From positions 2,737,501 to 2,801,500 of the forward strand of contig CANLAD010000001.1 in the NCBI GenBank assembly GCA_947488755.1: a stretch of 64,000 nucleotides of DNA, given 5' to 3'. This DNA comes from an uncultured Erythrobacter sp. Its GTDB lineage: Bacteria > Pseudomonadota > Alphaproteobacteria > Sphingomonadales > Sphingomonadaceae. This document shows positions 1-8,336 of this stretch, one piece after another (the first letter of the stretch is position 1; each line of letters begins with the position of its first letter). The position numbers were made by a program, and so were the translations under genes. The notes beneath the pieces are model-generated. The model had not been told where the DNA came from. It did not search any database and saw only the letters and a list, made by a program, of their open reading frames with translations.

Positions 1-383
1 TCGACATTGGACATGCTTTCGCACCCGCCCGCGACCACCACATCGGCCATTCCGGTTTCGACCATCATCGCTGCATTGGCGACCGCCTGGAGGCCGGACC
101 CGCAGCGCCGGTCAAGCTGATACCCCGGCACTTCCAGCGGGAGGCCTGCGGCAAGCCAGGACCAGTGCCCGATCGCGGGTGCTTCGGCGTTGCCATAGCC
201 TTGAGAGAATACGACATCGTCCACGCGTTCCGGATCGATCCCGCTGCGTTCCACAAGCGCCTTGAGGATGATCGCACCCAATTCGCCCGCACCCAGCGGG
301 GCGAGCGAGCCGAGAAACTTGCCGACCGGGGTGCGCAAGGGCGTGCAGATGGCGGCCCTTCGATTATTGGGGCGGCGGGTCAT
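1..383 (-). CDS. Thiolase (acetyl-CoA acyltransferase), N-terminal part only
   Basis: This reading frame runs off the left edge, so only about 127 N-terminal residues are present. The start ATG is at 383. The sequence has the thiolase N-terminal pattern (residues 15-25, TPLRTPVGKF) and the nucleophilic cysteine at residue 94 in DRRCGSGLQ. Family knowledge: thiolases cleave 3-ketoacyl-CoA or condense acetyl-CoA in fatty-acid and related catabolism. The start codon overlaps the stop of the upstream CoA transferase (ATGA), so the two are translationally coupled. Whether it is a degradative (FadA-like) or biosynthetic thiolase cannot be told from this fragment. Confidence 0.9.
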   Translation of the reverse strand, partial: MTRRPNNRRAAICTPLRTPVGKFLGSLAPLGAGELGAIILKALVERSGIDPERVDDVVFSQGYGNAEAPAIGHWSWLAAGLPLEVPGYQLDRRCGSGLQAVANAAMMVETGMADVVVAGGCESMSNV

Positions 384-1624
384 GTTCTGTCCTTGTCGCT
401 AAGCCCCACGGTGCCCGCATCGACCAGCTTACCGATCGCGCCGGTCGACAGGCCGAGCCGCTCGGCCAGCACCTCTTCGGAATGCTGGCCGAGATACGGT
501 GCAGGAGCGGGATCACCCGCCTCGCGGCCCGGCAGATTGGCGAAGCTGCGGGTGGCGGGATAGTCGAAACCGCTCGGATTGTTCGGCGATGGGCCGAACA
601 GCGGGTTGTCGGCCACCAGCACCGGATCGTTCGCGGCTTCGTGCGCGGTGCGATAGCGCTCGAACGTGCAGCCGTTTGCGGACATGCGCGCCTCCAAAGC
701 CTTGTAATCATGGCTGCCCGCGACGGTCTGGAAGATGTCGAACAGGGCATGGCGATGCTCGAATCGCGGACGATCGCCGGACGAGAAATCCGCGCCGGTG
801 TCCGCTTCGAGCTGGGCGATGGGCGTGGCGACGCCGAAGGCTTCGACCAGACCGGTCCACTGCTTGGCTGTCAAAGCCGCGACCATGAAGCGCTTGCCGT
901 CCTTCGAGCGAAAATCGCGCCCGAATGCCCCCCAGATGGCATTGCCGAGCCGTTCGCGGTCCGCGCCGCGATAAAGCATTTCCGCCATCATTCCCGAATT
1001 CGCCACCGTCCCGATCGCGACATCGCCCAGCGGCACGCGCACTTCGCTGCCGTTGCCGGTGGTGTCGCGGTGGCGGATGGCCGCGAGCAATGCGAAGGCC
1101 GAATAGGCGCCGGTAATGAAATCCCAAGCGGGCAGCACCTGATTGACCGGCGGGGCGGTTTGCATGTCCCAGTCTTCCGGCCCGGTCATCAGCGGATAGC
1201 CCGAAGCGGCGTTGACGGTGAAATCCATCGCCTGACGCCCATCGTGCCAGCCCATGATCCGCAGGCTCACCATGTCCGGGGTGCCATCGGGTTGCGCCGC
1301 CGTCATCGCTTCGTGACCCAGAAAGCTTTTTTCCGGGAGATTGGTGATGCACTGGCCTGTCCTTGCCGCCAGCTCGACGCACAACTCACGCCCCTCGCCC
1401 GAGCGCAGATCAAGCGCGACCGATTTCTTCGCGCGGTTGAGGTTTTCCCAGCTGAGCGAGCGGCCCTCTTTCGTCAGCATGTAGCGATCGTAATCAAGCC
1501 CACCCGCTTTGTGATCGACGCGGATCACTTCCGCGCCCATCTGCGCGCAATAGAGCCCGGCGGTGGGGCTGGCGACGAAGCTGGAGACTTCAACGATCGA
1601 GAGGTCGGAGAGGAGATTATACAA
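380..1624 (-). CDS. CaiB/BaiF family (class III) CoA transferase, mesaconyl-CoA isomerase-like
   Basis: The protein has 414 residues and the class III CoA-transferase fold signature: an N-terminal Rossmann-like segment (SxxxAPxAGxxxAQMGAEVIRVD-type, residues 13-37) and a conserved Asp in AWDFITGAYSAF near residue 168, the position of the acyl-binding catalytic aspartate. The spacing of GGLDYDR, NLNRAKKS and GAFGRDF resembles, from memory, 2-methylfumaryl-CoA (mesaconyl-CoA) isomerases more than formyl-CoA transferases. Translation probably starts at TTG 1624, because an in-frame TAG lies just upstream and AGGGG lies about 9 nt before it; that AGGGG sits in a small hairpin (1634-1646). It overlaps the downstream thiolase by 4 nt. 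The substrate is uncertain. Confidence 0.8.
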   Translation of the reverse strand: MYNLLSDLSIVEVSSFVASPTAGLYCAQMGAEVIRVDHKAGGLDYDRYMLTKEGRSLSWENLNRAKKSVALDLRSGEGRELCVELAARTGQCITNLPEKSFLGHEAMTAAQPDGTPDMVSLRIMGWHDGRQAMDFTVNAASGYPLMTGPEDWDMQTAPPVNQVLPAWDFITGAYSAFALLAAIRHRDTTGNGSEVRVPLGDVAIGTVANSGMMAEMLYRGADRERLGNAIWGAFGRDFRSKDGKRFMVAALTAKQWTGLVEAFGVATPIAQLEADTGADFSSGDRPRFEHRHALFDIFQTVAGSHDYKALEARMSANGCTFERYRTAHEAANDPVLVADNPLFGPSPNNPSGFDYPATRSFANLPGREAGDPAPAPYLGQHSEEVLAERLGLSTGAIGKLVDAGTVGLSDKDRT

Positions 1625-1662
1625 TGAGCGTGTCCCCTATCAGGGGAGGAGCACCGGCGCGC

Positions 1663-2868
1663 TCACCCATTCGCCGCTTCCCATTCGCGCAGCATGTGCT
1701 TGGCAATCTGGAGTTGCAGGATTTGCGTCGTTCCCTCGTAGATGCGGTAGATGCGCGCGTCGCGATAGAACCGCTCGGCATCATATTCGGCGAGGTAGCC
1801 AGCGCCGCCATAGACCTGCACCACCCGGTCGACCACGCGCCCGCACATTTCGGAGGCGAAGACCTTGAACGCGGCCGCCTTGACGAGAATGTTCTCGCCC
1901 CGATCGGCGCGCGCAGTGACGTCGCGCATCATGCATTCGGCGGCGTAGATTTCCATCTCGCTGTCGGCGAGCATCGCCTGGATCAGCTGGAAGCGCGCGA
2001 TCGGTTCGCCAAAGGCCTTGCGCTCATTGGCATAGCGGATTGCGCTGTCGAGCGCGCGGCGGGCATAGCCGGTCGCCGCCGCGCCAACCGAGATGCGCCC
2101 GTTGTCAAGGCTTTGCATGGCGAAGCGAAAGCCACGCCCCGTCTCCTCGCCCAGCAGCGCATCGCCCGGCACTTTCACATCGTCGAGCATGATATCGGAG
2201 ATATGGCTGCCCGCCTGCCCCATCTTCTTGTCCGGCGAACCGGTGGAGACGCCCGGCGTGTCCATCGGCACCAGAAACGCGCTCACATGCGCATTCTTGG
2301 GCTGCGCCTCTTTCTCCGTGCGCGCCATGATGAGTGCGACATCGGCATGCGGCGCATTGGTGATATAGCGCTTCGTGCCGTTGAGGATCCAACCATTGCC
2401 GTCCGGATCGGGCGTTGCAGTGGTCTGCATTGCAGCCGAGTCGCTGCCCGAGCCGGGTTCGGTGAGGCCGAAACACGCGATCTTGCCTTCGACCAGCTTG
2501 GGATACCATTCCGCCCGCTGCGCTTCGGTCGCGCCGTTCTTGAGCGCGCTGGCGAACATGCCGACATTGATCGAGAAGATCGAGCGGAAGGCCGGCGCGG
2601 CGCGGCTCATGATGTTCACCACGCGCGCATATTGCGTCATGTTGAGGCCTGCGCCGCCATACTCCTCGGGCACCGAGATGCCGAACAGCCCCATGTCGCG
2701 CATTTCGTCGACGATTTCGGGCGGAACGCGATCGTTTTCGATCAGGTCGCCTTCCGCCGGGATCAGCCGCTCTTCGACATAGCGTTCGAGCTGCTCGGCG
2801 AACTGGTCGAACGTGTCATTGTCCATGCCGTCATTGGCGACAAGCGGGTGGGTGAGTTCGGTGTTCAT
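1663..2868 (-). CDS. Acyl-CoA dehydrogenase
   Basis: A 401-residue, full-length acyl-CoA dehydrogenase. Seen: FAD/substrate-loop motif CFGLTEPGSGSD (about residues 142-153), the WxxTGxK-type segment GWILNGTKRYITNA, and the catalytic Glu at residue 378 in YEGTTQ, the position used by short- and medium-chain members. Family knowledge: it oxidises acyl-CoA to trans-2-enoyl-CoA and passes electrons to ETF. It lies 38 nt upstream of the CoA transferase on the same strand, so it probably begins the acyl-CoA operon that runs off the left edge. Chain-length specificity cannot be read from the sequence. Confidence 0.92.
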   Translation of the reverse strand: MNTELTHPLVANDGMDNDTFDQFAEQLERYVEERLIPAEGDLIENDRVPPEIVDEMRDMGLFGISVPEEYGGAGLNMTQYARVVNIMSRAAPAFRSIFSINVGMFASALKNGATEAQRAEWYPKLVEGKIACFGLTEPGSGSDSAAMQTTATPDPDGNGWILNGTKRYITNAPHADVALIMARTEKEAQPKNAHVSAFLVPMDTPGVSTGSPDKKMGQAGSHISDIMLDDVKVPGDALLGEETGRGFRFAMQSLDNGRISVGAAATGYARRALDSAIRYANERKAFGEPIARFQLIQAMLADSEMEIYAAECMMRDVTARADRGENILVKAAAFKVFASEMCGRVVDRVVQVYGGAGYLAEYDAERFYRDARIYRIYEGTTQILQLQIAKHMLREWEAANG

Positions 2869-2913
2869 CGCGAGGGTGCTTTCTAGAGGATCGAACGTCG
2901 CTGTATAAAGGAG

Positions 2914-3285
2914 TCAGTCTTCTTCGCTGTCCGCTACCGAAGTTTCCAATTCGTCCATCTCACCCGCTATGTCCGCATCATCCGCATCGGTCGCGCCTGC
3001 TGCTGCGGCGGCGGCGGCCCGGGCGGCGACGTCCGCGGCATTGTCCGCTGCTTCCTCGGTCGTCACAGGATCGGGTGCTGTGGTAGCGGGATCGATATCG
3101 GCGGGCGGAGGCCCAGCAGCCTCGCTATCCTCCACCGGCTCGACCTCGAGCGGTTCGAGCGCTTCGTCGGCGGGCATCTCGACCGTATCGGGCATCGCCT
3201 CGGTCGAGGCATTTTCCGCGTCTCCGCACGCAGCGAGCGCGAATACGCCGGAACCAAGGATGGCGATTGTGGTGAGCTTGTTCAT
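2914..3285 (-). CDS. Small acidic Ala/Glu/Asp-rich lipoprotein
   Basis: A 123-residue protein with a lipoprotein signal peptide (MNKLTTIAILGSGVFALAAC; lipobox LAAC, modified Cys at residue 20). The rest is low complexity, rich in Asp, Glu, Pro and Ala with a poly-Ala stretch near residues 85-97, and looks disordered. I do not recognise a domain. It should be lipidated and anchored in the periplasm or outer membrane. Its function is unknown; similar acidic lipoproteins are common in sphingomonads. It lies between the acyl-CoA dehydrogenase and a GNAT gene, all on the same strand. Confidence 0.75.
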   Translation of the reverse strand: MNKLTTIAILGSGVFALAACGDAENASTEAMPDTVEMPADEALEPLEVEPVEDSEAAGPPPADIDPATTAPDPVTTEEAADNAADVAARAAAAAAAGATDADDADIAGEMDELETSVADSEED

Positions 3286-3378
3286 GGATAGGCCTTTCGA
3301 TTTATCCTGTTGCGCTGAGGTCTAGCGAGATGAAGGGGCTTTGGCCAAGCGGCATTTGCTTGCAAGGCAACGGGGCCG

Positions 3379-3903
3379 TCACGAACCATCCGGTGTGAAG
3401 GCGGGCGCATAGCCGACTTCGCCTTCCGGGACTTCCCCTTCGAGCACAAGCGCCTGGAAATACTCCGCCGGTCCACCGGGATAGGTCAGCCGCGGCTCGC
3501 GTGCGAAGCCGAAGCGCGCGTAGTAGTCGGGACTTCCGAGCAGGACGATGCCCATAGCGCCGCGTTGCCGCATGTCCGCGATGGCACGCTTGACCAGCGC
3601 GCCGCCAATTCCCCGGCGATGGAGTTCGGGCCAGACCGAAACGGGGCCGAGGCCGAACCAGCCGAGCGCGCCCCTGCTGATCGTGACGGGAGAGATCGCA
3701 ATATGACCGACGATCCGCGCATCATCCTCTGCCACGAGCGACAGCGCAAGATCGCCATCGGCGCGCAGGCGGTCGACCAGATGGTGTTCGTCGCCGTCGC
3801 TGAATTTCATCTCGCGAAAGGCCGCTTGCGTCACGGCGTGGATCGCGGCTTCGTCGCCCCGCGCTTCGGGCCGGATGGTGATGGCGATTTCCGGGCCGAT
3901 CAT
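3379..3903 (-). CDS. GNAT family N-acetyltransferase
   Basis: A 174-residue GNAT protein. Motif A (acetyl-CoA pyrophosphate loop) is visible as HRRGIGGALVKRAI near residues 94-107, preceded by the beta-strand GLGPVSVWPELH; motif B is GIVLLGSPDYYARFGF. It resembles the YhbS-type predicted acetyltransferases. The start ATG (3903) overlaps the ribA stop (ATGA), so it is the last gene of the xth-ribA-GNAT operon. The substrate is unknown, and the link to riboflavin synthesis is by position only. Confidence 0.85.
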   Translation of the reverse strand: MIGPEIAITIRPEARGDEAAIHAVTQAAFREMKFSDGDEHHLVDRLRADGDLALSLVAEDDARIVGHIAISPVTISRGALGWFGLGPVSVWPELHRRGIGGALVKRAIADMRQRGAMGIVLLGSPDYYARFGFAREPRLTYPGGPAEYFQALVLEGEVPEGEVGYAPAFTPDGS

Positions 3904-5009
3904 GTCAGCAGATGTCCTGCACGGTCGCGCTTGGTGGCAAGATAGCGGGTGTTGTGCGGGTTGTCTGGCAGTTGATGCGCGATCCGCTGTGCGACGGTAA
4001 TCCCCGCGCGGGTCAAGGCATCGACCTTGGCCGGATTATTGGTCAGCAGGCTGATCCGCCGCGCGCCGAGCAATTCGAGCATCCGCGCCGCCACGGGAAA
4101 ATCGCGCGCTTCGTCCGGCAGGCCTAATCGCCGGTTCGCGTCCACGGTGTCAAAGCCCAGATCCTGCAAGCGATAGGCGCGCAGCTTGTTGACGAGGCCG
4201 ATCCCGCGCCCCTCCTGCCTCAGATAGAGCAGAGCGCCCCAGCCTCCGTCCTCGCGCGCATGGCGGCTCATCGCTTCGAGCGCGCCATCGAGTTGCGGCC
4301 CGCAATCGCATTTCAGACTGCCGAGAATATCGCCGGTCAGGCATTCGGAATGAACGCGCACGATCGGCTCGCGGTCCCCCGATTGCTCGCCGACGATGAG
4401 CGCGACATGCTCGCGCGCATCGTCGGGCGAGCGAAACGCGACGATCTCGGCGTCCTCACTGGCGCGGACCGGCAGGCGTGCGCGGGTGACGATGCGCAGG
4501 GTATCGGGCGCGGTGTAGGCCACCAGATCGTCGGCGCGCAGGCCATGCGCTTCACCCGCCTCGCGAGGATCGACAAAAAAGGCGGGAAGGATGCCCGCGA
4601 TCCGCGCCAGCTCCATCGCCGCGCGCGCCGTGTCGTCCCAGTCCAGCGCCTCGGCGAGGAATGGTCCCTTGAGCGGATTCTTGAGGTCGAGCGCAGGATC
4701 GGCGATGGGTACGGCGCTCGCGATGTCGAATGCTTCGCCGCCGCGGATCAGCACCGGTGCGTGGGAATGCGCGTCCGGTTCGCGCGCGGCTTCGAGCTGG
4801 TTGGTGATCTTGAGCGTTGCCGCGCGGGCGACCGAGATCAGCAGCCGCTCGGAGCTTGCTCCGTTTGCGACAGCCGTTTCGACCGGTAACAAGGTGACGT
4901 CCTCCGCGTCGTCACGCTCGAAACGCAATGGCCAGCCGTGACGCAGCGCATCGACGGCCTGCGCGGCGCGCCTGCTGGGGGAGGGGGCAGACGACGTGTC
5001 GCCGTTCAA
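3900..5009 (-). CDS. ribA: GTP cyclohydrolase II with degenerate RibB-like N-terminal half
   Basis: The C-terminal 200 residues are a clear GTP cyclohydrolase II, the first step of riboflavin synthesis. Zinc ligands fall at about Cys223, Cys234 and Cys236 in SECLTGDILGSLKCDCG, followed by LRQEGRGIGL. The N-terminal 165 residues have the length and some pattern of DHBP synthase (RibB), for example LRHGWPL at the start and a TARAAMELARIAGI-type helix, but lack the DDEDRENEGD acidic motif and GHT catalytic motif, so RibB activity is unlikely. I place the start at TTG 5009, which overlaps the xth stop (TTTGA); longer readings run back through xth. It is coupled to xth upstream and the GNAT gene downstream. 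Confidence 0.88.
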   Translation of the reverse strand: MNGDTSSAPSPSRRAAQAVDALRHGWPLRFERDDAEDVTLLPVETAVANGASSERLLISVARAATLKITNQLEAAREPDAHSHAPVLIRGGEAFDIASAVPIADPALDLKNPLKGPFLAEALDWDDTARAAMELARIAGILPAFFVDPREAGEAHGLRADDLVAYTAPDTLRIVTRARLPVRASEDAEIVAFRSPDDAREHVALIVGEQSGDREPIVRVHSECLTGDILGSLKCDCGPQLDGALEAMSRHAREDGGWGALLYLRQEGRGIGLVNKLRAYRLQDLGFDTVDANRRLGLPDEARDFPVAARMLELLGARRISLLTNNPAKVDALTRAGITVAQRIAHQLPDNPHNTRYLATKRDRAGHLLT

Positions 5010-5794
5010 ACGTCGAACTCCGTCACCAATGGCACATGATCCGAAGGCTTCTCCCAGCTTCGCGCTTCTTCCAGGATCCGGTGCGCTTTCGCATGCTCGG
5101 CGAGCGCCGGGCTCGCCCACATATGATCGAGCCGCCGCCCGCGATCGTTCTTGCGCCAATCGGGCGAGCGATAGGACCACCAGCTGTAATAGCGTTCGGG
5201 ATGCGGCACATGCTCGCGCCCGATATCGCGCCAGCCATGCGCATTGCGGAACCGATCGAGCGTCTCGACTTCGATCGGCGTATGGCTGACCACCTTGAGC
5301 AATTGCTTGTGGCTCCAAACATCGCTTTCGAGCGGGGCGACGTTGAAATCGCCCACGATCAAGGTCGGGCGATCCAGCGCATCGGCCCAGCGGGTCATGC
5401 GATCCAGAAAATCGAGCTTCTGGCCAAACTTGGGGTTCACTTCGCGGTCCGGCACGTCGCCGCCCGCGGGGACATAGACATTCTCGAGAAACATGTCCCG
5501 ACCGACGACTTCGACGCCGACATGGCGCGCTTCGCCATTGTCCTGCCAGTCATGGCGGGTGATGTCGCGGATCGGCACCCGGCTGACGGTGGCAACGCCA
5601 TGATAGCCCTTTTGCCCACTGATCGCCTGATGTTCGTAGCCGAGATCGGCCAGCGCCTCGGCCGGGAATTGATCATTCTGGCACTTGATCTCTTGCAGGC
5701 ACAAGATGTCGGGAGCCTCTTCGCGCATGTATTTCTCGACGATCGGCAGGCGCAGGCGGACCGAATTGATGTTCCAGGTGGCAACGGACAGCAT
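5006..5794 (-). CDS. xth: Exodeoxyribonuclease III (AP endonuclease)
   Basis: A 262-residue exonuclease III/EEP-family nuclease involved in base-excision repair. Motifs in order: TWNINSVRLR at the N-terminus, LCLQEIKCQND (metal-binding Glu), GYHGVATVSR, VYVPAG, IVGDFNVAP (Asp/Asn pair), and SDHVPLVTEF at the C-terminus (catalytic Asp-His). The start is the ATG at 5794, directly followed by the conserved LSVATWN; an upstream in-frame extension to 5908 has no family similarity. It shares a TTTGA junction with ribA, implying translational coupling. Confidence 0.93.
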   Translation of the reverse strand: MLSVATWNINSVRLRLPIVEKYMREEAPDILCLQEIKCQNDQFPAEALADLGYEHQAISGQKGYHGVATVSRVPIRDITRHDWQDNGEARHVGVEVVGRDMFLENVYVPAGGDVPDREVNPKFGQKLDFLDRMTRWADALDRPTLIVGDFNVAPLESDVWSHKQLLKVVSHTPIEVETLDRFRNAHGWRDIGREHVPHPERYYSWWSYRSPDWRKNDRGRRLDHMWASPALAEHAKAHRILEEARSWEKPSDHVPLVTEFDV

Positions 5795-5831
5795 AGGTTT
5801 CGATCTAGGGGCGGATCGCGCGAAACTCCAC

Positions 5832-5849
5832 CTTTCACTTTCCCGTCGC
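5832..5849 (+). promoter_or_regulatory. Candidate Pho box upstream of phoA
   Basis: Two 7-mers separated by 4 nt (CTTTCAC-TTTC-CCGTCGC) match the PhoB-site layout CTGTCAY-N4-CTGTCAY at about 6/7 and 5/7 positions. The site is 48 nt before the phoA start, a spacing close to that of the stronger site before the pstS-like gene. It lies inside the gap between the divergent xth and phoA genes. The match is weak on its own; the downstream gene makes it plausible. Confidence 0.4.
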
Positions 5850-5897
5850 ATATGCAGGCGATAGCGGGGCAAAGCTACCCCGACCGGAGACAACCCG

Positions 5898-7337
5898 ATG
5901 ACTTCCAAGCCCGCTATCGCCTTCCTCCTCGCCAGCGCATCCCTGTCGCTCGGCGCATGCGCCTACACCGGCCAACCGCAATCCACACCACGTGCCGCAG
6001 ATCTGGCGATGGACGAAACCGCGCCAACCCGCGCCAAGAACGTCATCCTGTTCATCGGCGATGGGATGGGCGTTTCGACCGTCACCGCCGCACGCATTTA
6101 TGCGGGGCAGAAGCAGGGAATGAGCGGGGAGGAGCACGTCCTGCCGTTCGAGACTTTCGACAATGTCGCTCTCGTCAAGACCTACAACACCAACGCGCAG
6201 GTGCCCGACAGCGCCGGGACGGCCACGGCAATGCATTCGGGCGAGAAGACCCGGATCGGCTTGCTCGGCCTCGGGCCTGACGCGGTGCGCGGCGAATGCG
6301 CGGGCGCGATGGAGCACGCGCTGCCGCTGCTGGGTGAAGAGGCGAAGGAGCGCGGGTTGGCGCTCGGCATCGTTTCGACCGCACGGCTGACCCACGCAAC
6401 GCCTGCCAGCGTCTACGCCCGCAGCCCCGACCGCAACTGGGAAGCCGACGCGGCGATCCCGGAGGACCAGCAGGGCCTGGGCTGCACCGATATCGCGACA
6501 CAATTGGTCGAAGCGGACTTTGACCTCGCACTCGGCGGCGGTTCGGTGTCGTTTTTCGGCAGCGCGCTTGGCGGACGGCGTGGCGAGGAGGATGCGAACC
6601 TGCCCGCCAATTGGGCCGGGCGCAGCGGTGGGACGATTGCCAGAACAGCGGATGAACTGGCAGCCGCGCCGATGGATCGCCCGGTCCTTGGGCTCTTCTC
6701 CCCAAGTCACATGACCTACACGGCTGCGCGCGCGCAGGATGGGGTCGGGCAGGATGAACCGACGCTCACGCAGATGACGTCTCAGGCGATCGCGCGGCTC
6801 TCGCAAGACCCCGATGGCTATTACCTCATGGTCGAATCGGGCCGGATCGACCATGCGCACCACGCCGGGCAGGCGGGCTTTGCGCTTGAAGAGACGGTCG
6901 AATTCGCGCGCGCCATCGAATACGCGATCGCGAACACCGATCCGGACGAAACGCTGATCCTGGTCACCGCCGATCACAGCCATGTCTTCACGATCGCGGG
7001 CTATCCTCGACGGGGGAACGACATTCTTGGTTTGGTGGTGCCGCCCGAAGGCGCGACCGACAACACAGAGGAACCAACCCCGGCAGCAGACGGCGTGCCT
7101 TACACGACCCTGGGCTATGCCAACGGGCCGGGTGCCATCGCAGGTATGATGGAGCGCCCAGTCCCCGAAACAGGCGTGACGGCAACTCAGCAGGCGGCCA
7201 TCCCGCTCGGATCCGAAACCCACGCAGGCGAGGACGTCGCGCTTTACGCACAGGGTCCGGGCGCGGACGCGGCGCGCGGCGTGATCGAGCAGGATGTGAT
7301 CTACGACATCATCCGCGATGCTTACGGGTGGGAATGA
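5898..7337 (+). CDS. phoA: Alkaline phosphatase, PhoA type, lipoprotein
   Basis: A 479-residue alkaline phosphatase. A lipoprotein signal peptide ends at Cys21 (LGAC). Active-site elements: FIGDGMG (metal-binding Asp55), nucleophile Ser105 in VPDSAGTATA, VESGRIDHAHHAG and TADHSH (zinc ligands), and SETHAGED near the C-terminus (zinc-binding His). Family knowledge: it releases phosphate from phosphomonoesters in the periplasm and is normally induced by phosphate starvation. The lipobox suggests membrane anchoring instead of a free periplasmic enzyme. A ribosome-binding site (GGAG, 8 nt) precedes the ATG, and a Pho-box-like site lies upstream. A hairpin terminator follows. Confidence 0.93.
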   Translation: MTSKPAIAFLLASASLSLGACAYTGQPQSTPRAADLAMDETAPTRAKNVILFIGDGMGVSTVTAARIYAGQKQGMSGEEHVLPFETFDNVALVKTYNTNAQVPDSAGTATAMHSGEKTRIGLLGLGPDAVRGECAGAMEHALPLLGEEAKERGLALGIVSTARLTHATPASVYARSPDRNWEADAAIPEDQQGLGCTDIATQLVEADFDLALGGGSVSFFGSALGGRRGEEDANLPANWAGRSGGTIARTADELAAAPMDRPVLGLFSPSHMTYTAARAQDGVGQDEPTLTQMTSQAIARLSQDPDGYYLMVESGRIDHAHHAGQAGFALEETVEFARAIEYAIANTDPDETLILVTADHSHVFTIAGYPRRGNDILGLVVPPEGATDNTEEPTPAADGVPYTTLGYANGPGAIAGMMERPVPETGVTATQQAAIPLGSETHAGEDVALYAQGPGADAARGVIEQDVIYDIIRDAYGWE

Positions 7338-7360
7338 GGACCGCAAGCCCCACGAAAAAA

Positions 7361-7389
7361 CCCCTGTCCCGGGGGCGGTGGGACAGGGG
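7361..7389. terminator. Bidirectional hairpin terminator between phoA and lolA
   Basis: A perfect 10-bp stem (CCCCTGTCCC / GGGACAGGGG) with a 9-nt loop. On the minus strand it is followed by TTTTTT, a good intrinsic terminator for lolA; on the plus strand it is followed by CTTCTTATT, a weaker U tract serving phoA. The rest of the convergent gap (7390-7567) shows no convincing gene. Confidence 0.8.
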
Positions 7390-7567
7390 CTTCTTATTAG
7401 CGTTCGTCACGCTGGTACAAAGCCGCGTTCACGAAAGAGGGGCAACAGGGGGGAAACCCGAATCCTTCAGCGACCTTGTATGCTTAAGATAGGCTCAGAG
7501 AGCTTTCCCGTAAATGAATTCCGCCGAAATCTTGTCGCATTTCTACAACGAAATGGGGTCGAACCGT

Positions 7568-8233
7568 TCATCTTGGACGACGAGATGAGCGGCGCGGATC
7601 GTCGAAGGTAAACGTGCTCTCCGCCACCGATAAACCATACCGATGATTCGCGAGCCGTACTGTGGTGCGGTGGTTCTGCGCATCGAGCGCGACCCAATGC
7701 GTCAGCTGCAAACCGCCCGGAGCATTGGGATCGCGCACGAAAATAAGGTTCATCCGGCCAAATTCGGGCCGGTCCGGATCGCGCACATCGATGCTGATGA
7801 CGTTGTCGCTGCCGGTGTCGACCAGCCGCCCGTACTGCTTCACATCGCGGGTCGGATCGAGCAGCGCGCCCAGAGGCGATTTCCGGATCGGCCAGCGCTC
7901 AACCTGGCGCACTTCGTAATCGACCATATAGAGCGATTTGCCGTTCGAGACGACGAGCAGGTCCGCGTCCTTGCCGTAGTCGAACCGGATCTTGCCCGGG
8001 CGCTTGAGCGTCATGGTTCCGCCCAGCGTGTTGCCCGCGCGATCGGTCTGCGTGAAATCGGCGCGCATGGTCGATATCCCGCGCAGGGCGCTCACCGCGC
8101 GATCGAGATCGCCTGCGCTCGTTTGCGCCGTTGCAGGCATTGCGGGAAGGGTTGCGAGGCCAGCAGGAGCGGCGACAGCGGCACCCACGAAAAGGGCCGC
8201 GCCCAGGGTCTTGCGACGAAAGATGGATAGCAT
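7568..8233 (-). CDS. lolA: LolA-family outer-membrane lipoprotein carrier protein
   Basis: A 221-residue periplasmic protein with a cleavable signal peptide (MLSIFRRKTLGAALFVGAAV..., cleavage probably after ATAQ) and the LolA beta-barrel pattern: MRADFTQTD, GTMTLKRPGKIRFDY, LYMVDYEVRQVERWPI, SPLGALLDP. Family knowledge: LolA carries lipoproteins from the LolCDE complex to LolB at the outer membrane. I chose the second ATG (8233) because GAGG lies 7 nt before it but only 1 nt before the first ATG (8239). It is separated from ftsK, its frequent neighbour in relatives, by about 20 kb here. Confidence 0.85.
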   Translation of the reverse strand: MLSIFRRKTLGAALFVGAAVAAPAGLATLPAMPATAQTSAGDLDRAVSALRGISTMRADFTQTDRAGNTLGGTMTLKRPGKIRFDYGKDADLLVVSNGKSLYMVDYEVRQVERWPIRKSPLGALLDPTRDVKQYGRLVDTGSDNVISIDVRDPDRPEFGRMNLIFVRDPNAPGGLQLTHWVALDAQNHRTTVRLANHRYGLSVAESTFTFDDPRRSSRRPR

Positions 8234-8336
8234 GGTCATGCCTCAGGCTATTGGACCTGCGGCATTGAACTTGAGCTTAATCGAATTGTTCCGCGCGTCA
8301 GGCTGAGAAGCGCAAATTGCGCGCGAGCCAGCGATC

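Noticed and set aside
482..1627. Long plus-strand open frame antisense to the CoA transferase
   Set aside because: No family motif or codon pattern of a real gene; it is a shadow of a high-GC gene with a clear function on the other strand. The same applies to 1624-2886 (+) and 5835-7346 (-).
7480..7611. Possible 43-residue small protein between phoA and lolA
   Set aside because: It reads plausibly (MLKIGSESFPVNEF...) but has no ribosome-binding site and overlaps the lolA 3' end; not enough to call a gene.
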